Positions 1-8,689 of a stretch of 64,000 nucleotides of DNA are shown one piece after another. The notes beneath the pieces are model-generated. The model had not been told where the DNA came from. It did not search any database and was given only the letters and a program-made list of their open reading frames with translations. The stretch covers positions 3,109,001 to 3,173,000 of the forward strand of contig NC_010571.1 of NCBI RefSeq assembly GCF_000019965.1, in the 5' to 3' direction. The stretch comes from Opitutus terrae PB90-1 (GTDB lineage Bacteria > Verrucomicrobiota > Verrucomicrobiia > Opitutales > Opitutaceae). How positions within the stretch are numbered: the stretch's first letter is position 1; each line of letters begins with the position of its first letter. The position numbers and the translations under genes are program-made.

Positions 1-1332
1 CGAGGCCATCGAGGTCGAGCCGTTGGAGGCCATGATCTCGGACACGACGCGGATCGAGTAGGGGAACACATCCTCGGGCGGTAGCACCGGGACGAGCGAA
101 CGCTCGGCGAGTGCGCCGTGGCCGATTTCGCGACGGCCCGGACCGGTGAACCGGCCGGTTTCGCCGACGGAGAACGGCGGAAAGTTGTAGTGGAGCAGGA
201 ACGACTTCGACTTCACGCCGCCGGTGAGGGCGTCGAGATCCTGCGCATCCTTGGTGGGACCGAGCGTGGTGAGCGCGATGTTCTGCGTGTCACCGCGCTG
301 GAACATGGCGGAGCCGTGCACGCGCGGGAGCACGCCGACCTGCGCCTGCAGCGGACGGATGTCCTTCTGGCCGCGGCCGTCGGCGCGGACGCCGCGTTCG
401 AGCACCGTCTTGCGGTAGGCCTTGTATTGGAGATCCTCGAACACGACGTTCAAGTCGACGTCGGTGAACTTGCCTTCGCCGAGTTCGGCGGTGAGCGCCG
501 CTTTGGCCTCTTCCTTGAGCAGCTTCACGGCGTTGGCGCGGACGGCCTTTTCCTTGCCGAAGATCGCTTCGATCAGCCGCTCGGTCGGGACGACGCGCTC
601 GATGATGGTGCGGGCCTCGGGCGTGGCGCCGACGAGCGGGAACGTGCCCTTCGGCTTGCCGCACTGGGCGACGAGTTCCTTGATGGCTTTGAGGATCGGC
701 TGGATCGACTCATGGCCGAACGCCAGCGCCTCGATGAAGCGCTCTTCCGGGATCTGGTCCGCGGAGCCTTCGATCATCAGCATGTCCTTTTCGTTGCCGA
801 CGTAGATCAGGTCGAGCGACGAGGCGAACATCTGGTCGATGGTCGGGTTGGCGACGAACTTGCCTTCGATTTCGGCGACGCGGACGGCCGCGATCGGGCC
901 GTTCCACGGAATATCGGAGATGGCGAGTGCGGCGCTGGCGCCGTTGACCATCGAGATGTCGGATTCGTTGACCAGATCGGCGGAGAACAGCTGGCCGATG
1001 ATCTGGACCTCATTGAGGAAACCCTCGGGGAAGAGCGGGCGGCACGGACGGTCGCAGAGCCGGGAGGTGAGGATTTCCTTTTCCGACGGACGGCCTTCGC
1101 GCTTGAAGTAACCACCGGGGAAGCGGCCGGCGGCGGCGTATTTTTCACGGTAGTCGACCGTGAGCGGGAACCAATCCTGGCCCGGCTTGGTGGTCTGCGC
1201 GACGCAGGCGGTAACAAACACGTTGGTCTCGCCGACCTGGACATTGACGGCGCCGTTGGCGAGCTGGGCGATGGAGCCGGTGGAGAACGTGATCCCCAAC
1301 TCGGGGACCGTGACGGAGTATTTCTGATTCAT
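1..1332 (-). CDS. pnp: Polyribonucleotide nucleotidyltransferase (PNPase), N-terminal part
   Basis: PNPase degrades RNA 3' to 5' by phosphorolysis and is part of the RNA degradosome in the cytoplasm. Read on the minus strand from the ATG at 1332, the frame stays open for 444 codons to the left edge, so the C-terminal RNase PH core end and the KH and S1 domains lie outside. The start MNQKYSVTVPELG is followed by the first RNase PH repeat, with TNVFVTACVAQ and the typical stretch FPGGYFKREGRPSEKE, then RLCDRPCRPLFPEGF. The last visible residues include SNGSTSMAS, a conserved PNPase motif of the second RNase PH repeat. It lies downstream of rpsO on the same strand, the usual rpsO-pnp order. Identity is very secure; the length is cut only by the window edge. 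Confidence 0.97.
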   Translation of the reverse strand, partial: MNQKYSVTVPELGITFSTGSIAQLANGAVNVQVGETNVFVTACVAQTTKPGQDWFPLTVDYREKYAAAGRFPGGYFKREGRPSEKEILTSRLCDRPCRPLFPEGFLNEVQIIGQLFSADLVNESDISMVNGASAALAISDIPWNGPIAAVRVAEIEGKFVANPTIDQMFASSLDLIYVGNEKDMLMIEGSADQIPEERFIEALAFGHESIQPILKAIKELVAQCGKPKGTFPLVGATPEARTIIERVVPTERLIEAIFGKEKAVRANAVKLLKEEAKAALTAELGEGKFTDVDLNVVFEDLQYKAYRKTVLERGVRADGRGQKDIRPLQAQVGVLPRVHGSAMFQRGDTQNIALTTLGPTKDAQDLDALTGGVKSKSFLLHYNFPPFSVGETGRFTGPGRREIGHGALAERSLVPVLPPEDVFPYSIRVVSEIMASNGSTSMAS

Positions 1333-1516
1333 TCTATCGATTCGTTTCGGATCGGATGCTGTGTCTGCGGATAGGAACGAGCCGGGCCAGCAACACACGA
1401 CTGGCGGCAACTCGGGTCCCGCAGGTGCGGGACGGCAGCGGCATGGAGCCACTGCGGTGGGGTTCTGGTCGAACTAGGCGACAACCCGCTTCGTCATCCC
1501 CGCTCCAACGCGAGAG

Positions 1517-1610
1517 ATTTCCGTTTGGTGTCTGGCGGGTAGGGCGGATTATCCTTAATCCGCCGCGGCGCGTTAAGGATAACGCGCCCTACCTGGCAAC
1601 AAACGGAAAT
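1517..1610. repeat. Nested palindromic element in the rpsO-pnp spacer
   Basis: The 352-base spacer between pnp and rpsO holds no gene. It holds a nested inverted repeat. The outer arms are ATTTCCGTTTG (1517-1527) and its complement (1600-1610). Inside are the arms GTAGGGCG (1539-1546) and CGCCCTAC (1585-1592), and between these two smaller palindromes built on GGATTATCC and GGATAACGCG. The GTAGGGCG/CGCCCTAC arms recur at 9896-9961. In the rpsO-pnp transcript it would fold into one long structured hairpin ahead of pnp. Confidence 0.8.
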
Positions 1611-1632
1611 GTCCCGGTCGGAATCGAGTGTC

Positions 1633-1672
1633 GGAAAAAACCACGGGCGACCCGCGGATCGGGTCGCCCGTG
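1633..1672 (-). terminator. Rho-independent terminator or attenuator after rpsO
   Basis: On the minus strand, 13 bases after the rpsO stop, a perfect 12-bp stem (1642-1653 paired with 1661-1672, loop of 7) is followed by GG and then six T residues (1636-1641). This is a textbook intrinsic terminator. Because pnp follows on the same strand, it may act as an attenuator that sets the rpsO to pnp ratio, or pnp may have its own promoter further down. Confidence 0.8.
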
Positions 1673-1684
1673 TGACTGAAAGGG

Positions 1685-1951
1685 TTACTTGCGGAGGTTC
1701 AGCTTCTGCAGGAGTTCGGTATACTTCGGCAGGTCGTGCTTCTTGAGGTAATCGAGGAGCTTACGACGACGGCTGGCCATCTGCAGCAGACCGCGGCGCG
1801 AGTGGAAGTCCTTGCGGTGCGTGCGCAGGTGCTCGGTCAAGTGGTTGATCCGGGCGGTGAGCAACGCGACCTGGACCTCGGACGAGCCGGTGTCTTTGTC
1901 GTGAGTCTTATACTGAGCGATGATTTCGGGTTTAACGACGGTCGTGGACAT
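1685..1951 (-). CDS. rpsO: 30S ribosomal protein S15
   Basis: Ribosomal protein S15 binds 16S rRNA in the platform of the small subunit and forms bridge B4 to the 50S subunit. The 88-residue product is the normal family length. It shows the characteristic segments [20 protein letters not shown] and the C-terminal [16 protein letters not shown]. The ATG at 1951 gives [11 protein letters not shown], a usual S15 beginning. It is followed by a strong terminator and then by pnp. In Escherichia coli S15 represses its own translation through a leader pseudoknot; the 5' leader here was not tested for this. Confidence 0.98.
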   Translation of the reverse strand: MSTTVVKPEIIAQYKTHDKDTGSSEVQVALLTARINHLTEHLRTHRKDFHSRRGLLQMASRRRKLLDYLKKHDLPKYTELLQKLNLRK

Positions 1952-2205
1952 GGTTTATGGGTTGAATTTCACGATTGTAGGGAGCCTCGCGGCTCCGTGC
2001 CGCCCGCTTCGCCTCGACCGTAATCGCGGCTTTGCCGGCGTCACCGTTCCAATCCCGCGGGAGCGGGACCAATCATGGTGGGAGTCCGCAACCGGCGGAC
2101 TTCCACTGACGCAAGGGCGAGACAGTCTGGAATCAGCCGGGATGGAGCAAGCGCAAATTTCGTGAAGAAAGTTTGCGGATGCGAAGTGGCTTAAATGCGG
2201 TCGCG

Positions 2206-2331
2206 GTGGCGCGGGCGTCTCGCCCGTGGACGGCGTTTCCGACTTCGCCTGGTAAGGCTACGACAGGCAAGCCGCGCCGCGATACGCTGGCAAAAGATGC
2301 GCGCCACAGACGGGCGGGACGCCCGTGCCGC
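2206..2331. repeat. Inverted pair of REP-like GGGCGTC palindromes
   Basis: The 390-base gap between rpsO and dciA contains no supported gene. At 2206-2230 lies GTGGCGCGGGCGTCTCGCCC and so on, and at 2309-2331 its inverse, with GACGGGCGGGACGCCCGTG. Each half is itself a hairpin, and the two halves face each other about 80 bases apart. The same paired arrangement is found at 4746-4837, 36387-36468 and 48732-48823. The 2000-2170 stretch shows nothing I can name. Confidence 0.8.
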
Positions 2332-2341
2332 ACCAGCGCCA

Positions 2342-2728
2342 CTACCCCGCGCGCAAATTCAACGACTTGACGCCGCCGCAGCCGGGCAGTTGGCGGATTC
2401 GCTCCACAATCTGCTCGCGGTGATGGAACAGCTCGTTCCGCACGACCGAGTGGCTGGTGAGGACGAGCAGCCGGTTGCGCTCAATGCTCGCGGCATGCGA
2501 GTAGCTGGCGTTGGCGGCGCCGACGATTTCGACCCAGTGATCGCGGATCGTCTGCTCCGCGGATTCCTGGCCGATGTGATACTTGGTGACCAGCTGCTCC
2601 ACGACCGACTTGAGGTCCTGCGTGGGGCGTTTGACCGAGCGACGTGGCTCCGCCGAGCCCAAGCCGCGCAAGTCGCCGACGAGCTCCTCGGCGAGTTTGC
2701 TGAGCTGACGTGGCGGCTCTTCGGGCAT
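2342..2728 (-). CDS. dciA: DciA/DUF721-family protein, putative replicative helicase loader
   Basis: DciA-type proteins (DUF721) are the ancestral loaders of the DnaB replicative helicase in bacteria that lack DnaC or DnaI. The 128-residue product begins MPEEPPRQLSKLAEELVGDL from the ATG at 2728. It contains the family core, with a KH-like fold around IRDHWVEIVGAANASYSHAASI, then NRLLVLTSHSVVRNELFHHR and the C-terminal IRQLPGCGGVKSLNLRAG. The frame stays open further upstream, but the added residues are translated repeat sequence, so the internal ATG is preferred. Assignment rests on motif recognition; family membership is likely, the helicase-loading role is by family. Confidence 0.8.
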   Translation of the reverse strand: MPEEPPRQLSKLAEELVGDLRGLGSAEPRRSVKRPTQDLKSVVEQLVTKYHIGQESAEQTIRDHWVEIVGAANASYSHAASIERNRLLVLTSHSVVRNELFHHREQIVERIRQLPGCGGVKSLNLRAG

Positions 2729-2747
2729 GACAGAAGCAGTAAGCACT

Positions 2748-2908
2748 AGGCGGAAAGCTGAAAGCGGAAAGCGCGGGGCTTGACGTGTCGGGGCGCAGGC
2801 TTGCTGCGCCCGAGGACTCCCACGCTGAACGCCGAGCATCGAAACACCGAACTCAAATCCAGAACCCGGAGCCGAACGTGCGGGCGAGATGCCCGCGCTC
2901 CCAGGCTC
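2748..2908. repeat. Intergenic repeat tract upstream of dciA
   Basis: The gap holds low-information repeat sequence. At 2751-2777 there are alternations of CGGAAAGC and TGAAAGC, and at 2830-2870 a stretch of the CGAAACACCGAACTCAAATC type. At 2878-2908 is a GCGGGCGAGATGCCCGC hairpin. Similar tracts occur at 6815-6850 and 20551-20700. No gene is supported. Confidence 0.6.
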
Positions 2909-2920
2909 CCCCTACACAAC

Positions 2921-4678
2921 CTACAACCCGTTGCCGATCGTCGCGCCGACATTCTGCTGATCGTAGAGCGACTTGTAGAGTTCGTTGCCGGCGTAGAGTT
3001 CGGCGTGGGCGCCGGACGCGACGATCTCGCCGCGGTCGAACACGAGGATCATGGTCGCGTCGCGGATCGTACTAAACCGATGCGCAATGATCAGCACGGT
3101 CTTGCCCACCACGAGCTTCTTGAGTGCCTCCTGAATCATCTGCTCGCTCTGCGAATCGAGCGCCGAGGTCGCCTCATCGAGGATGAGGATGGGGGCGTTG
3201 CGCAGGAACGCGCGGGCCAGCGCGAGCCGCTGCTTTTGTCCGCCCGACAAAAGCGCGCCGCGCTCACCGACGGTCGAGTCGTAGCCGTCGGAAAAGCTGC
3301 GGATGAATTCGTCGGCATGCGCGTCGACGGCCGCGGCGACGACTTCTTCGCGCGTGGCGTCGGGCCGGCCCAGCAAGAGGTTGTTGTAGATGGTGTCGTT
3401 GAACAGCACCGGGTCCTGCGAGACGATCGCGATGTTGCGGCGGAGGTCCGCGAGCCGGAGCGCGCGCACGTCGTGGCCATCAACGGTGACACGGCCGGCA
3501 CCCACTTCGTAGAAGCGCGGCACCAGGTTGGCGAACGTGGTCTTGCCGGCGCCGCTGGGACCGACCAGCGCGCAAACCGTCCCCGCGGGGATGGTGATCG
3601 AAGCATCGCGCAGCGCCGGCTCGCCGCCATTGTAGGCGAATGTCACGTGGTCGAACGCGATGTCGCCGCGGAGCCGGGTGATCGGCACGGGAGTGGCCGG
3701 ATCGGCGATGGCCACGGGGGCGTGAAGGACCGGCTCGAGCCGGTCGAGAGCGGCCGCGCCCCGTTTCAGATCGGTGTTGAGATAACCGAGCTTCTTGACC
3801 GGATCGTAGCACATGTAGAGCGCCAGCAAGACCGCGGTGAGGTCCGTGAGGGTGACGCCGCTCTCGTAGGCGAAGATGAGCGTCAGCGCGATGCCGCCGG
3901 CGGAGATCACCTCGATGATGGGATTCAGCGCCTGGGCATACTTCACGATCTTCAGCTGCGCCGCGAACAGCTCGCGGCTCGTGGCGTGAAAACGCTGCGT
4001 GGAGCGCTCTTCGAGTCCGAAGGCGCGCACCTCGCGCACGGCGGCCAGGTTTTCGGTGACCTGCGAGGACAGCGAGCCGATTTGCGCCTGGGCCTGATGG
4101 GCGCGGCGGAGGACCTTCCGCGCGACGAACCGGATGGGGAATACGCAGAGCGGCACGATGGCGAGGCACAGGACGGCGATGCCGACGTTGCTGTGGAACG
4201 CGGCGTAGATCACGAAACCGACCGCGGCGACCAGCGTGAGCGGGTGCTTGATGCCGTCGTTGGCGAGCGCGGTGATGACGGTCTGGACCTGTTGCGCGTC
4301 GTTGATCACGCGCGAGGTGAAATCACCGGCCGCGTGTTTTTGGAGTTCGGCCAGCGGCAGTACCTGGAGTTTGCGGAAATAATCGAGCCGGATGCCCTCA
4401 AGCACGCGCGTGCCGATGAATTGGAAAAGGTAGGAGCTGAAATAGCCCGAGATGCCGCGGAGGAAGAACACGGCCGGGATGATCATGGCCAATCCGGCAA
4501 TCTCCATGACCGTGAGGTTGCGGGCCTCGGCCTCGAAGATCGGCTTGAATACGATCTGCAGCATCGTGGGCAGACCGAAGCCGCTCGCGGCGGAATAGAT
4601 GCACAAGCAGAACAGCGCCAAGATCAACTGCCCGCGCAGCGGCCGCAGGTAGTGGAAATAGGGGCGGAAGCGTTGCAT
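2921..4678 (-). CDS. MsbA-like ABC exporter (fused permease and ATPase)
   Basis: This is a half-transporter of the type that exports lipids or drugs and works as a homodimer in the inner membrane. Residues 1 to about 310 form a six-helix type 1 exporter domain (helices near LILALFCLCIYSAASGFGL, IAGLAMIIPAVFFLRGI, LTLVAAVGFVIYAAF and IIEVISAGGIALTLIF). The nucleotide-binding domain follows, with Walker A GPSGAGKTT, Q-loop VSQDPVLFNDTIYNNLLLG, signature LSGGQKQR, Walker B LILDEATSALD and the H-loop in IIAHRFSTI. The 585-residue length fits MsbA. The start at 4678 gives MQRFRPYFHYLRP. MsbA (lipid A flippase) is the best guess, but multidrug exporters share this architecture. A repeat-filled gap separates it from oppC. 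Confidence 0.88.
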   Translation of the reverse strand: MQRFRPYFHYLRPLRGQLILALFCLCIYSAASGFGLPTMLQIVFKPIFEAEARNLTVMEIAGLAMIIPAVFFLRGISGYFSSYLFQFIGTRVLEGIRLDYFRKLQVLPLAELQKHAAGDFTSRVINDAQQVQTVITALANDGIKHPLTLVAAVGFVIYAAFHSNVGIAVLCLAIVPLCVFPIRFVARKVLRRAHQAQAQIGSLSSQVTENLAAVREVRAFGLEERSTQRFHATSRELFAAQLKIVKYAQALNPIIEVISAGGIALTLIFAYESGVTLTDLTAVLLALYMCYDPVKKLGYLNTDLKRGAAALDRLEPVLHAPVAIADPATPVPITRLRGDIAFDHVTFAYNGGEPALRDASITIPAGTVCALVGPSGAGKTTFANLVPRFYEVGAGRVTVDGHDVRALRLADLRRNIAIVSQDPVLFNDTIYNNLLLGRPDATREEVVAAAVDAHADEFIRSFSDGYDSTVGERGALLSGGQKQRLALARAFLRNAPILILDEATSALDSQSEQMIQEALKKLVVGKTVLIIAHRFSTIRDATMILVFDRGEIVASGAHAELYAGNELYKSLYDQQNVGATIGNGL

Positions 4679-4745
4679 GTGGGCGAAGGATCAAACGGAG
4701 CTTTCGGGACGTGTGCCAACCCAAAGTTGCGGGGGAATCGGTGCG

Positions 4746-4837
4746 TGGCACGGGCGTCCCGCCCGTGTCGCGTGATCAGGAGCCTTGCTCAAGCTGGCGG
4801 CGCGGAGCGCCGTCCACGGGCGGGACGCCCGTGCCAC
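4746..4837. repeat. Inverted pair of REP-like palindromes (GGCACGGGCGTCCC family)
   Basis: TGGCACGGGCGTCCCGCCCG and on (4746-4767) and the inverse CCACGGGCGGGACGCCCGTG and on (4814-4837) face each other across about 45 bases. Each is itself a perfect hairpin. It sits between the exporter gene and oppC and could stabilise transcript ends. Confidence 0.85.
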
Positions 4838-4846
4838 CTCCGAACC

Positions 4847-5752
4847 TCAATCTTTCGACGAGCGCACGTCGAGCGCGTCGCGCAAGCCGTCGCCCAGGAA
4901 GTTCAGCGAAAACAGCGTGAGCGAAAAAATCCCGCCGGGAAACACCAGCAGCCACCAGAACTCCTCCATCTTTTCCGCGCCGTCCTTGATCAACACGCCC
5001 CACGAGCTCATCGGCGGTTGCACGCCGAGTCCAAGGAAACTGAGGAACGCCTCGAGCAGCATGACCGCCGGAATCGTGAGCGTCGCGTAGACGATGATCG
5101 GGCCGAGGATGTTCGGGATCATGTGGCGGAAAATGATCCGGCGCTTGCCGAAGCCGAGCGAGCGTGCGGCCTCGATGAATTCCATTTTCTTGATCGAGAG
5201 CACCTGACCGCGAACGATCCGCGCCATCGTCAGCCATTCCACTGCGCCGATCGCGAAGAACAGCAGGAAGATGTTCCGACCGAAGAACACCATCAGCAGG
5301 ATCACGAAAATCGTGAACGGCAGCGCGTAGAGGATGTCGACGATCCGCATCATCACGATATCGGTCTTGCCGCCGAAGTAGCCCGCGACCGCGCCGTAGG
5401 TGACGCCGATCGTCAGCGCCACGAACGTCGCGACCAATCCGACCGTGAGCGAGATCCGGCCGCCGTAGAGCACGCGCGAAAAGAGGTCACGGCCGAGCGT
5501 GTCGGTGCCGAGCCAGTGCGCGGCACTGGGCGCCATGGCGCCCAGCTCCAGGTTCTGCTCTTGGTAGGATTGCGCGAACAGCGGGCCGAACGCGCAGAGC
5601 AGTGCGAGCACGAGCAGCACGCCGGCGCCAAAGACCGCCAACCGGTTTTTCCGCAGCCGGTGCAGCGCATCGCTCCACAACGACGAACCCTGCTCGAGCT
5701 GGTCGGGCGCGAGCTCGGCGGAGGGAAGAGAGGCGGGAGAAAGGGAACGCAT
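4847..5752 (-). CDS. oppC: Peptide ABC transporter permease, OppC/DppC type
   Basis: This is one of the two membrane subunits of a dipeptide or oligopeptide importer. The 301-residue protein starts at the ATG at 5752. It has an N-terminal cytoplasmic segment, a first helix RLAVFGAGVLLVLALLCAFG, then the periplasmic part with HWLGTDTLGRDLFSRVLYGG, the hallmark of OppC/DppC proteins. Five more helices follow, with the EAA coupling loop around EAARSLGFGKRRIIFRHMIP. The C-terminal SFLGLGVQPPMSSWG is also typical. It lies 132 bases after oppB on the same strand. No ATPase subunits (oppD, oppF) or binding protein are adjacent; three candidate binding proteins are encoded at 24-31 kb. Confidence 0.95.
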   Translation of the reverse strand: MRSLSPASLPSAELAPDQLEQGSSLWSDALHRLRKNRLAVFGAGVLLVLALLCAFGPLFAQSYQEQNLELGAMAPSAAHWLGTDTLGRDLFSRVLYGGRISLTVGLVATFVALTIGVTYGAVAGYFGGKTDIVMMRIVDILYALPFTIFVILLMVFFGRNIFLLFFAIGAVEWLTMARIVRGQVLSIKKMEFIEAARSLGFGKRRIIFRHMIPNILGPIIVYATLTIPAVMLLEAFLSFLGLGVQPPMSSWGVLIKDGAEKMEEFWWLLVFPGGIFSLTLFSLNFLGDGLRDALDVRSSKD

Positions 5753-5762
5753 CAGAAGGAAG

Positions 5763-5876
5763 CCCGCGAATCACGCGAATCGGCGCGAAAGTGAAAGACA
5801 GCCGGATCGTTGAATCGCGTGTGGACGATCAGCACCGGCGATGACTTTGTTCGCGTGCATTGGCGTGATTCGGGGG
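5763..5876. repeat. CGCGAATCACGCGAAT-type inverted repeat between oppB and oppC
   Basis: The 132-base spacer holds CCCGCGAATCACGCGAAT at its left end and the inverse TTCGCGTGCATTGGCGTGAT at its right end. This belongs to a dispersed family also seen near 16980, 17210, 41996-42200 and 63130-63205. It separates two genes that are normally directly adjacent. Confidence 0.65.
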
Positions 5877-5884
5877 GTGGTTCT

Positions 5885-6802
5885 TCACTCGAACTTCAGC
5901 TTCGGGTTGAGCCAGACCTGAACGACGTCGACGACAAGGTTCATCGCGACGACGAGCACCGCGTAAAGGATGACGGTGCCGAGTACGAGCGTGTAGTCGC
6001 GGTTGAAGGCACTGTTCACGAATTCGCGGCCGAGCCCGGGAATCTGGAAAATCGTCTCGATGACAAACGAGCCGGTGAGAATGCCAGCGATCGCCGGCCC
6101 GAGAAACGACACGACGGGCAGGATGCCGCCGCGCAGCGCATGCCGAAAGATTACGCGGGCTTCGCTGGCGCCCTTGGCGCGCGCCGTGCGAATGTAGTCC
6201 TGGTGCAGCACCTCGAGCATGCCGCCACGAGTGAGACGCATGATGTAGGCCGCGTAAAAGAATCCGAGCACGAGCGAGGGGAGCACGCGATCGACCGGTT
6301 CATACCAGCCGGACGCGTTGACCCAGCGCAGCTGGATCCCGAAGAGCAGAACCAGCAGCGGGCCCATGACGAATGTCGGCACGCAGATTCCGATCATCGC
6401 CGACGAGGAGGCGAGGTAGTCGAGCCAAGTGTTGCGCTTCACCGCCGCCAACACACCGAGCGGCAGCCCGATTCCCAGCGCGACGAGCAACGACCACGCG
6501 CCGAGTTCGAGTGAGGTGGGGAGCTTGTCGGCGATGATCTCGTTGACCGTGCGGTTGGGGTATTTGAAGGACGGCCCGAGATCGCCGTGCAGGAGGCTGC
6601 GGAGGTAGTCGAGATATTGTCGGTGCAGCGGTTGATCGAGTCCGTAGTGGGCCTCGAGGTTGCGCAGCACTTCGGGCGTGACGGCTTTTTCCGCGGTGAA
6701 CGGACCTCCGGGTACGAACCGGATCATGAAAAACGTCGCCGTGATCAGGACCAACAAGACCGGGATGGTCTCGAATAGGCGGCGGGCGATGAAACGGAGC
6801 AT
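5885..6802 (-). CDS. oppB: Peptide ABC transporter permease, OppB/DppB type
   Basis: This is the partner permease of OppC in a peptide importer. The ATG at 6802 gives MLRFIARRLFETIPVLLVLI, the standard OppB beginning: a short basic stretch, then helix 1. The protein is 305 residues long. FFMIRFVPGGPF, HYGLDQPLHRQYLDYL and GDLGPSFKYPNRTVNEII are family hallmarks, and the EAA loop is around RTARAKGASEARVIFRHALR. The C-terminus has FVIETIFQIPGLGREFV. The frame is open for 16 codons upstream, but these are translated from an intergenic repeat and are not counted. It is the first gene of the oppB-oppC pair on the minus strand. Confidence 0.95.
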   Translation of the reverse strand: MLRFIARRLFETIPVLLVLITATFFMIRFVPGGPFTAEKAVTPEVLRNLEAHYGLDQPLHRQYLDYLRSLLHGDLGPSFKYPNRTVNEIIADKLPTSLELGAWSLLVALGIGLPLGVLAAVKRNTWLDYLASSSAMIGICVPTFVMGPLLVLLFGIQLRWVNASGWYEPVDRVLPSLVLGFFYAAYIMRLTRGGMLEVLHQDYIRTARAKGASEARVIFRHALRGGILPVVSFLGPAIAGILTGSFVIETIFQIPGLGREFVNSAFNRDYTLVLGTVILYAVLVVAMNLVVDVVQVWLNPKLKFE

Positions 6803-6972
6803 GGCGTGAGCCTCAAGCTGTAAGCGGAAAGCAAAAGGCGAAAAGCTCAAATGCGGCCTGCGAGCGGGGGCTGCTCGCGTTCCGTTTGGCGTGTGTCCTC
6901 GTAGTCCTTCTCCCGCGCGAGATCCCTGCGCTCCCGCGGCCGGCCCCTACAGGTGGGCGCGACCCGCTCCGC

Positions 6973-7785
6973 CTACTCGCGCTTTCCGGGGCGACGGCTG
7001 CGCAGCAGGTGATCCAGCAGGCGGGCGCGTGGCGCGACTTGCGGCAGCACCGTTGGCGAGGGAGCTTTGGTGGGCGGAGGGACCGCGGCGGTTGCCGGCG
7101 CGGAACTGCTGAGGACCTGCCCGCCGGTAGCGGAGCGGGTCCCGCCGGAATTGTGACTCGCAGGTTGCTCCGACAGGATGGGCGCGGATTCAGAGTCGGT
7201 GGATTCAGCCATGACCGGTCGAATCGAGACAAAGCCGTCGCCTTCCTGGACGTTGGGCCTGGCACTGGGAAATGCGCCCGCATTGTAGCCCGCGCGGTCG
7301 ATCCGGACGTGGTCCGCGAGCGTGCTGTCACTGCGGGTTTCGGCAACCCGCGTCCACTGTGTCGACAGCGCCTGGGTGGTGGCCGGATCAATTTCCGGAT
7401 GCATCATCCAGCCTCCGACATCGGCGGCAATGCTCGCGGCCACCGGCGAAGCGTGCGCCGCTTTGCCGCCGCGCGCGGAAAGCATCAGCTTGATGGGCTG
7501 GGGCAAATCCGACGAACCGGTCCACACCAGCGAGGATCCCCCGCTGCCGCCCAGCAGTTGGTGCGGCGCGTTGGCGGGAGCGCCGCGACGGCCCACGACG
7601 ATCTTGAGGAGGTCGCCTTTCTTGAGAGAAAACATGCCGCTGAGTCGTGCGCCTTTCGCCCCGGAGTCGACTACGGTGGCGCCGGCTTGAGCGCCAGCGG
7701 CTTCAATCGCATACATGCCAGGCATCTCCACGCGATAGGTCTGGATGGTGCCGGTAGCGGAAAAGACGATGGTCGCGGGCTTCAT
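6973..7785 (-). CDS. Glycine-rich domain protein of unknown function
   Basis: The product has 270 residues and no signal peptide or clear membrane helix. The N-terminal 150 residues contain YAIEAAGAQAGATVVDSGAK, then LKKGDLLKIVVGRRG and LLGGSGGSSLVW. This spacing resembles the glycine-rich domain found in ALK-like receptors and many bacterial surface proteins, where a Gly-rich sheet stack is formed. The C-terminal third is low complexity, rich in Ser, Pro and Ala, and ends in a basic stretch (RARLLDHLLRSRRPGKRE). It lies on the minus strand downstream of the ECF sigma gene, with 269 bases between, and might be controlled by it. The function is not known; the domain call is by pattern only. 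Confidence 0.6.
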   Translation of the reverse strand: MKPATIVFSATGTIQTYRVEMPGMYAIEAAGAQAGATVVDSGAKGARLSGMFSLKKGDLLKIVVGRRGAPANAPHQLLGGSGGSSLVWTGSSDLPQPIKLMLSARGGKAAHASPVAASIAADVGGWMMHPEIDPATTQALSTQWTRVAETRSDSTLADHVRIDRAGYNAGAFPSARPNVQEGDGFVSIRPVMAESTDSESAPILSEQPASHNSGGTRSATGGQVLSSSAPATAAVPPPTKAPSPTVLPQVAPRARLLDHLLRSRRPGKRE

Positions 7786-8054
7786 CGAAGCGCGGGCTGG
7801 GGTGAGCTGACCCTGTGGACGAACGCCGTTGGACTCAACACAAAGCGTGAGGGCCGGAACGAAACGCGGTGGTGACGCGCGTTGCCCCGACGCATTGGTT
7901 TGGGGGAGCTGAACGCGTCAGCGTTTCGACGAGAGCTTGGCGGCTTCCACTACACCAGCGGCTTGAGGGCAAGCCGCTCCACCTGGCGCCGCGGCACCCT
8001 TGTCGCGGTTTTCGCCGAAGACGCGACGAGGGCGTCGCGTCCCCATCAGTCAGT

Positions 8055-8636
8055 TTACGCCGAGCCGCGCAGCCGCTGGATTTCATTGAACAGCCAGGCG
8101 CGAGCGTAGGCCCAATCGCGCTTGGCGGTGCGGACCGAAATGCCCAGCACCTCAGCGGCCTCTTCGAGCGTGAGTCCGGCGAAGTATTTCTGTTTCACGA
8201 GTTCGGCCTTGCGGGAATCGTGCGCGGCGAGGGCTTCGAGAGCTTCGTTGATCAACAGCAACTCCTCGTCGTCGGCCTCGGGAGCGGCCACGTCGAAGCC
8301 GGTGGCGCTCGCGCTCACTTTCGCGAGCGAGCCGCCGTGACGCTCCGCCTTTTTGCGTCGGGCATTGTCGATCAGGATACGCCGCATGCTCTCGGCGGCG
8401 GCGGCGAAAAAGTGGGCGCGATTGGCCCACTGCGGCTGGGCGTCGCCGCCCAATCGCAGCCAGGCTTCGTGCACGAGGGCGGTCGGCTGCAACGTCTGCC
8501 CGCCTGCTTCGGCCGCCAGGCGGGCGGCGGCGAGCCGGCGCAGCTCGGCGTAGACGAGAGGCAACAGCTCCTCGGCGGCGTGGGCGTCGCCTTGTTCGAT
8601 CCGCTGCAGCACGCGCGTGATCTCTCCGTCCTTCAC
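8055..8636 (-). CDS. ECF-type RNA polymerase sigma factor (Planctomycete/Verrucomicrobia type)
   Basis: This is a 193-residue alternative sigma factor. Region 2 is seen in AAEELLPLVYAELRRLAAAR through LVHEAWLRL and ANRAHFFAAAAESMRRILID. Region 4 is the C-terminal helix-turn-helix, LTLEEAAEVLGISVRTAKRD followed by WAYARAWL. The spacing and the HEAWLRL and RRILIDNARRKKAE segments are typical of the ECF family that is genetically linked to Ser/Thr kinases in Planctomycetes and Verrucomicrobia. The start is a GTG at 8636. No anti-sigma factor is adjacent; the nearby kinase (10171-13131) is the likely partner by analogy. Confidence 0.9.
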   Translation of the reverse strand: MKDGEITRVLQRIEQGDAHAAEELLPLVYAELRRLAAARLAAEAGGQTLQPTALVHEAWLRLGGDAQPQWANRAHFFAAAAESMRRILIDNARRKKAERHGGSLAKVSASATGFDVAAPEADDEELLLINEALEALAAHDSRKAELVKQKYFAGLTLEEAAEVLGISVRTAKRDWAYARAWLFNEIQRLRGSA

Positions 8637-8689
8637 GCGCCACAGCCTGAGCGCGCGACGGGCGGATGTGAAGCATCGGTTGCGGACTA

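Noticed and set aside
2780-5794. A 1004-codon open frame on the plus strand, antisense to the exporter and oppC
   Set aside because: It is a high-GC shadow: composition is Arg, Asp, Glu and Ala rich with no domain, and both strand-opposite genes are clear.
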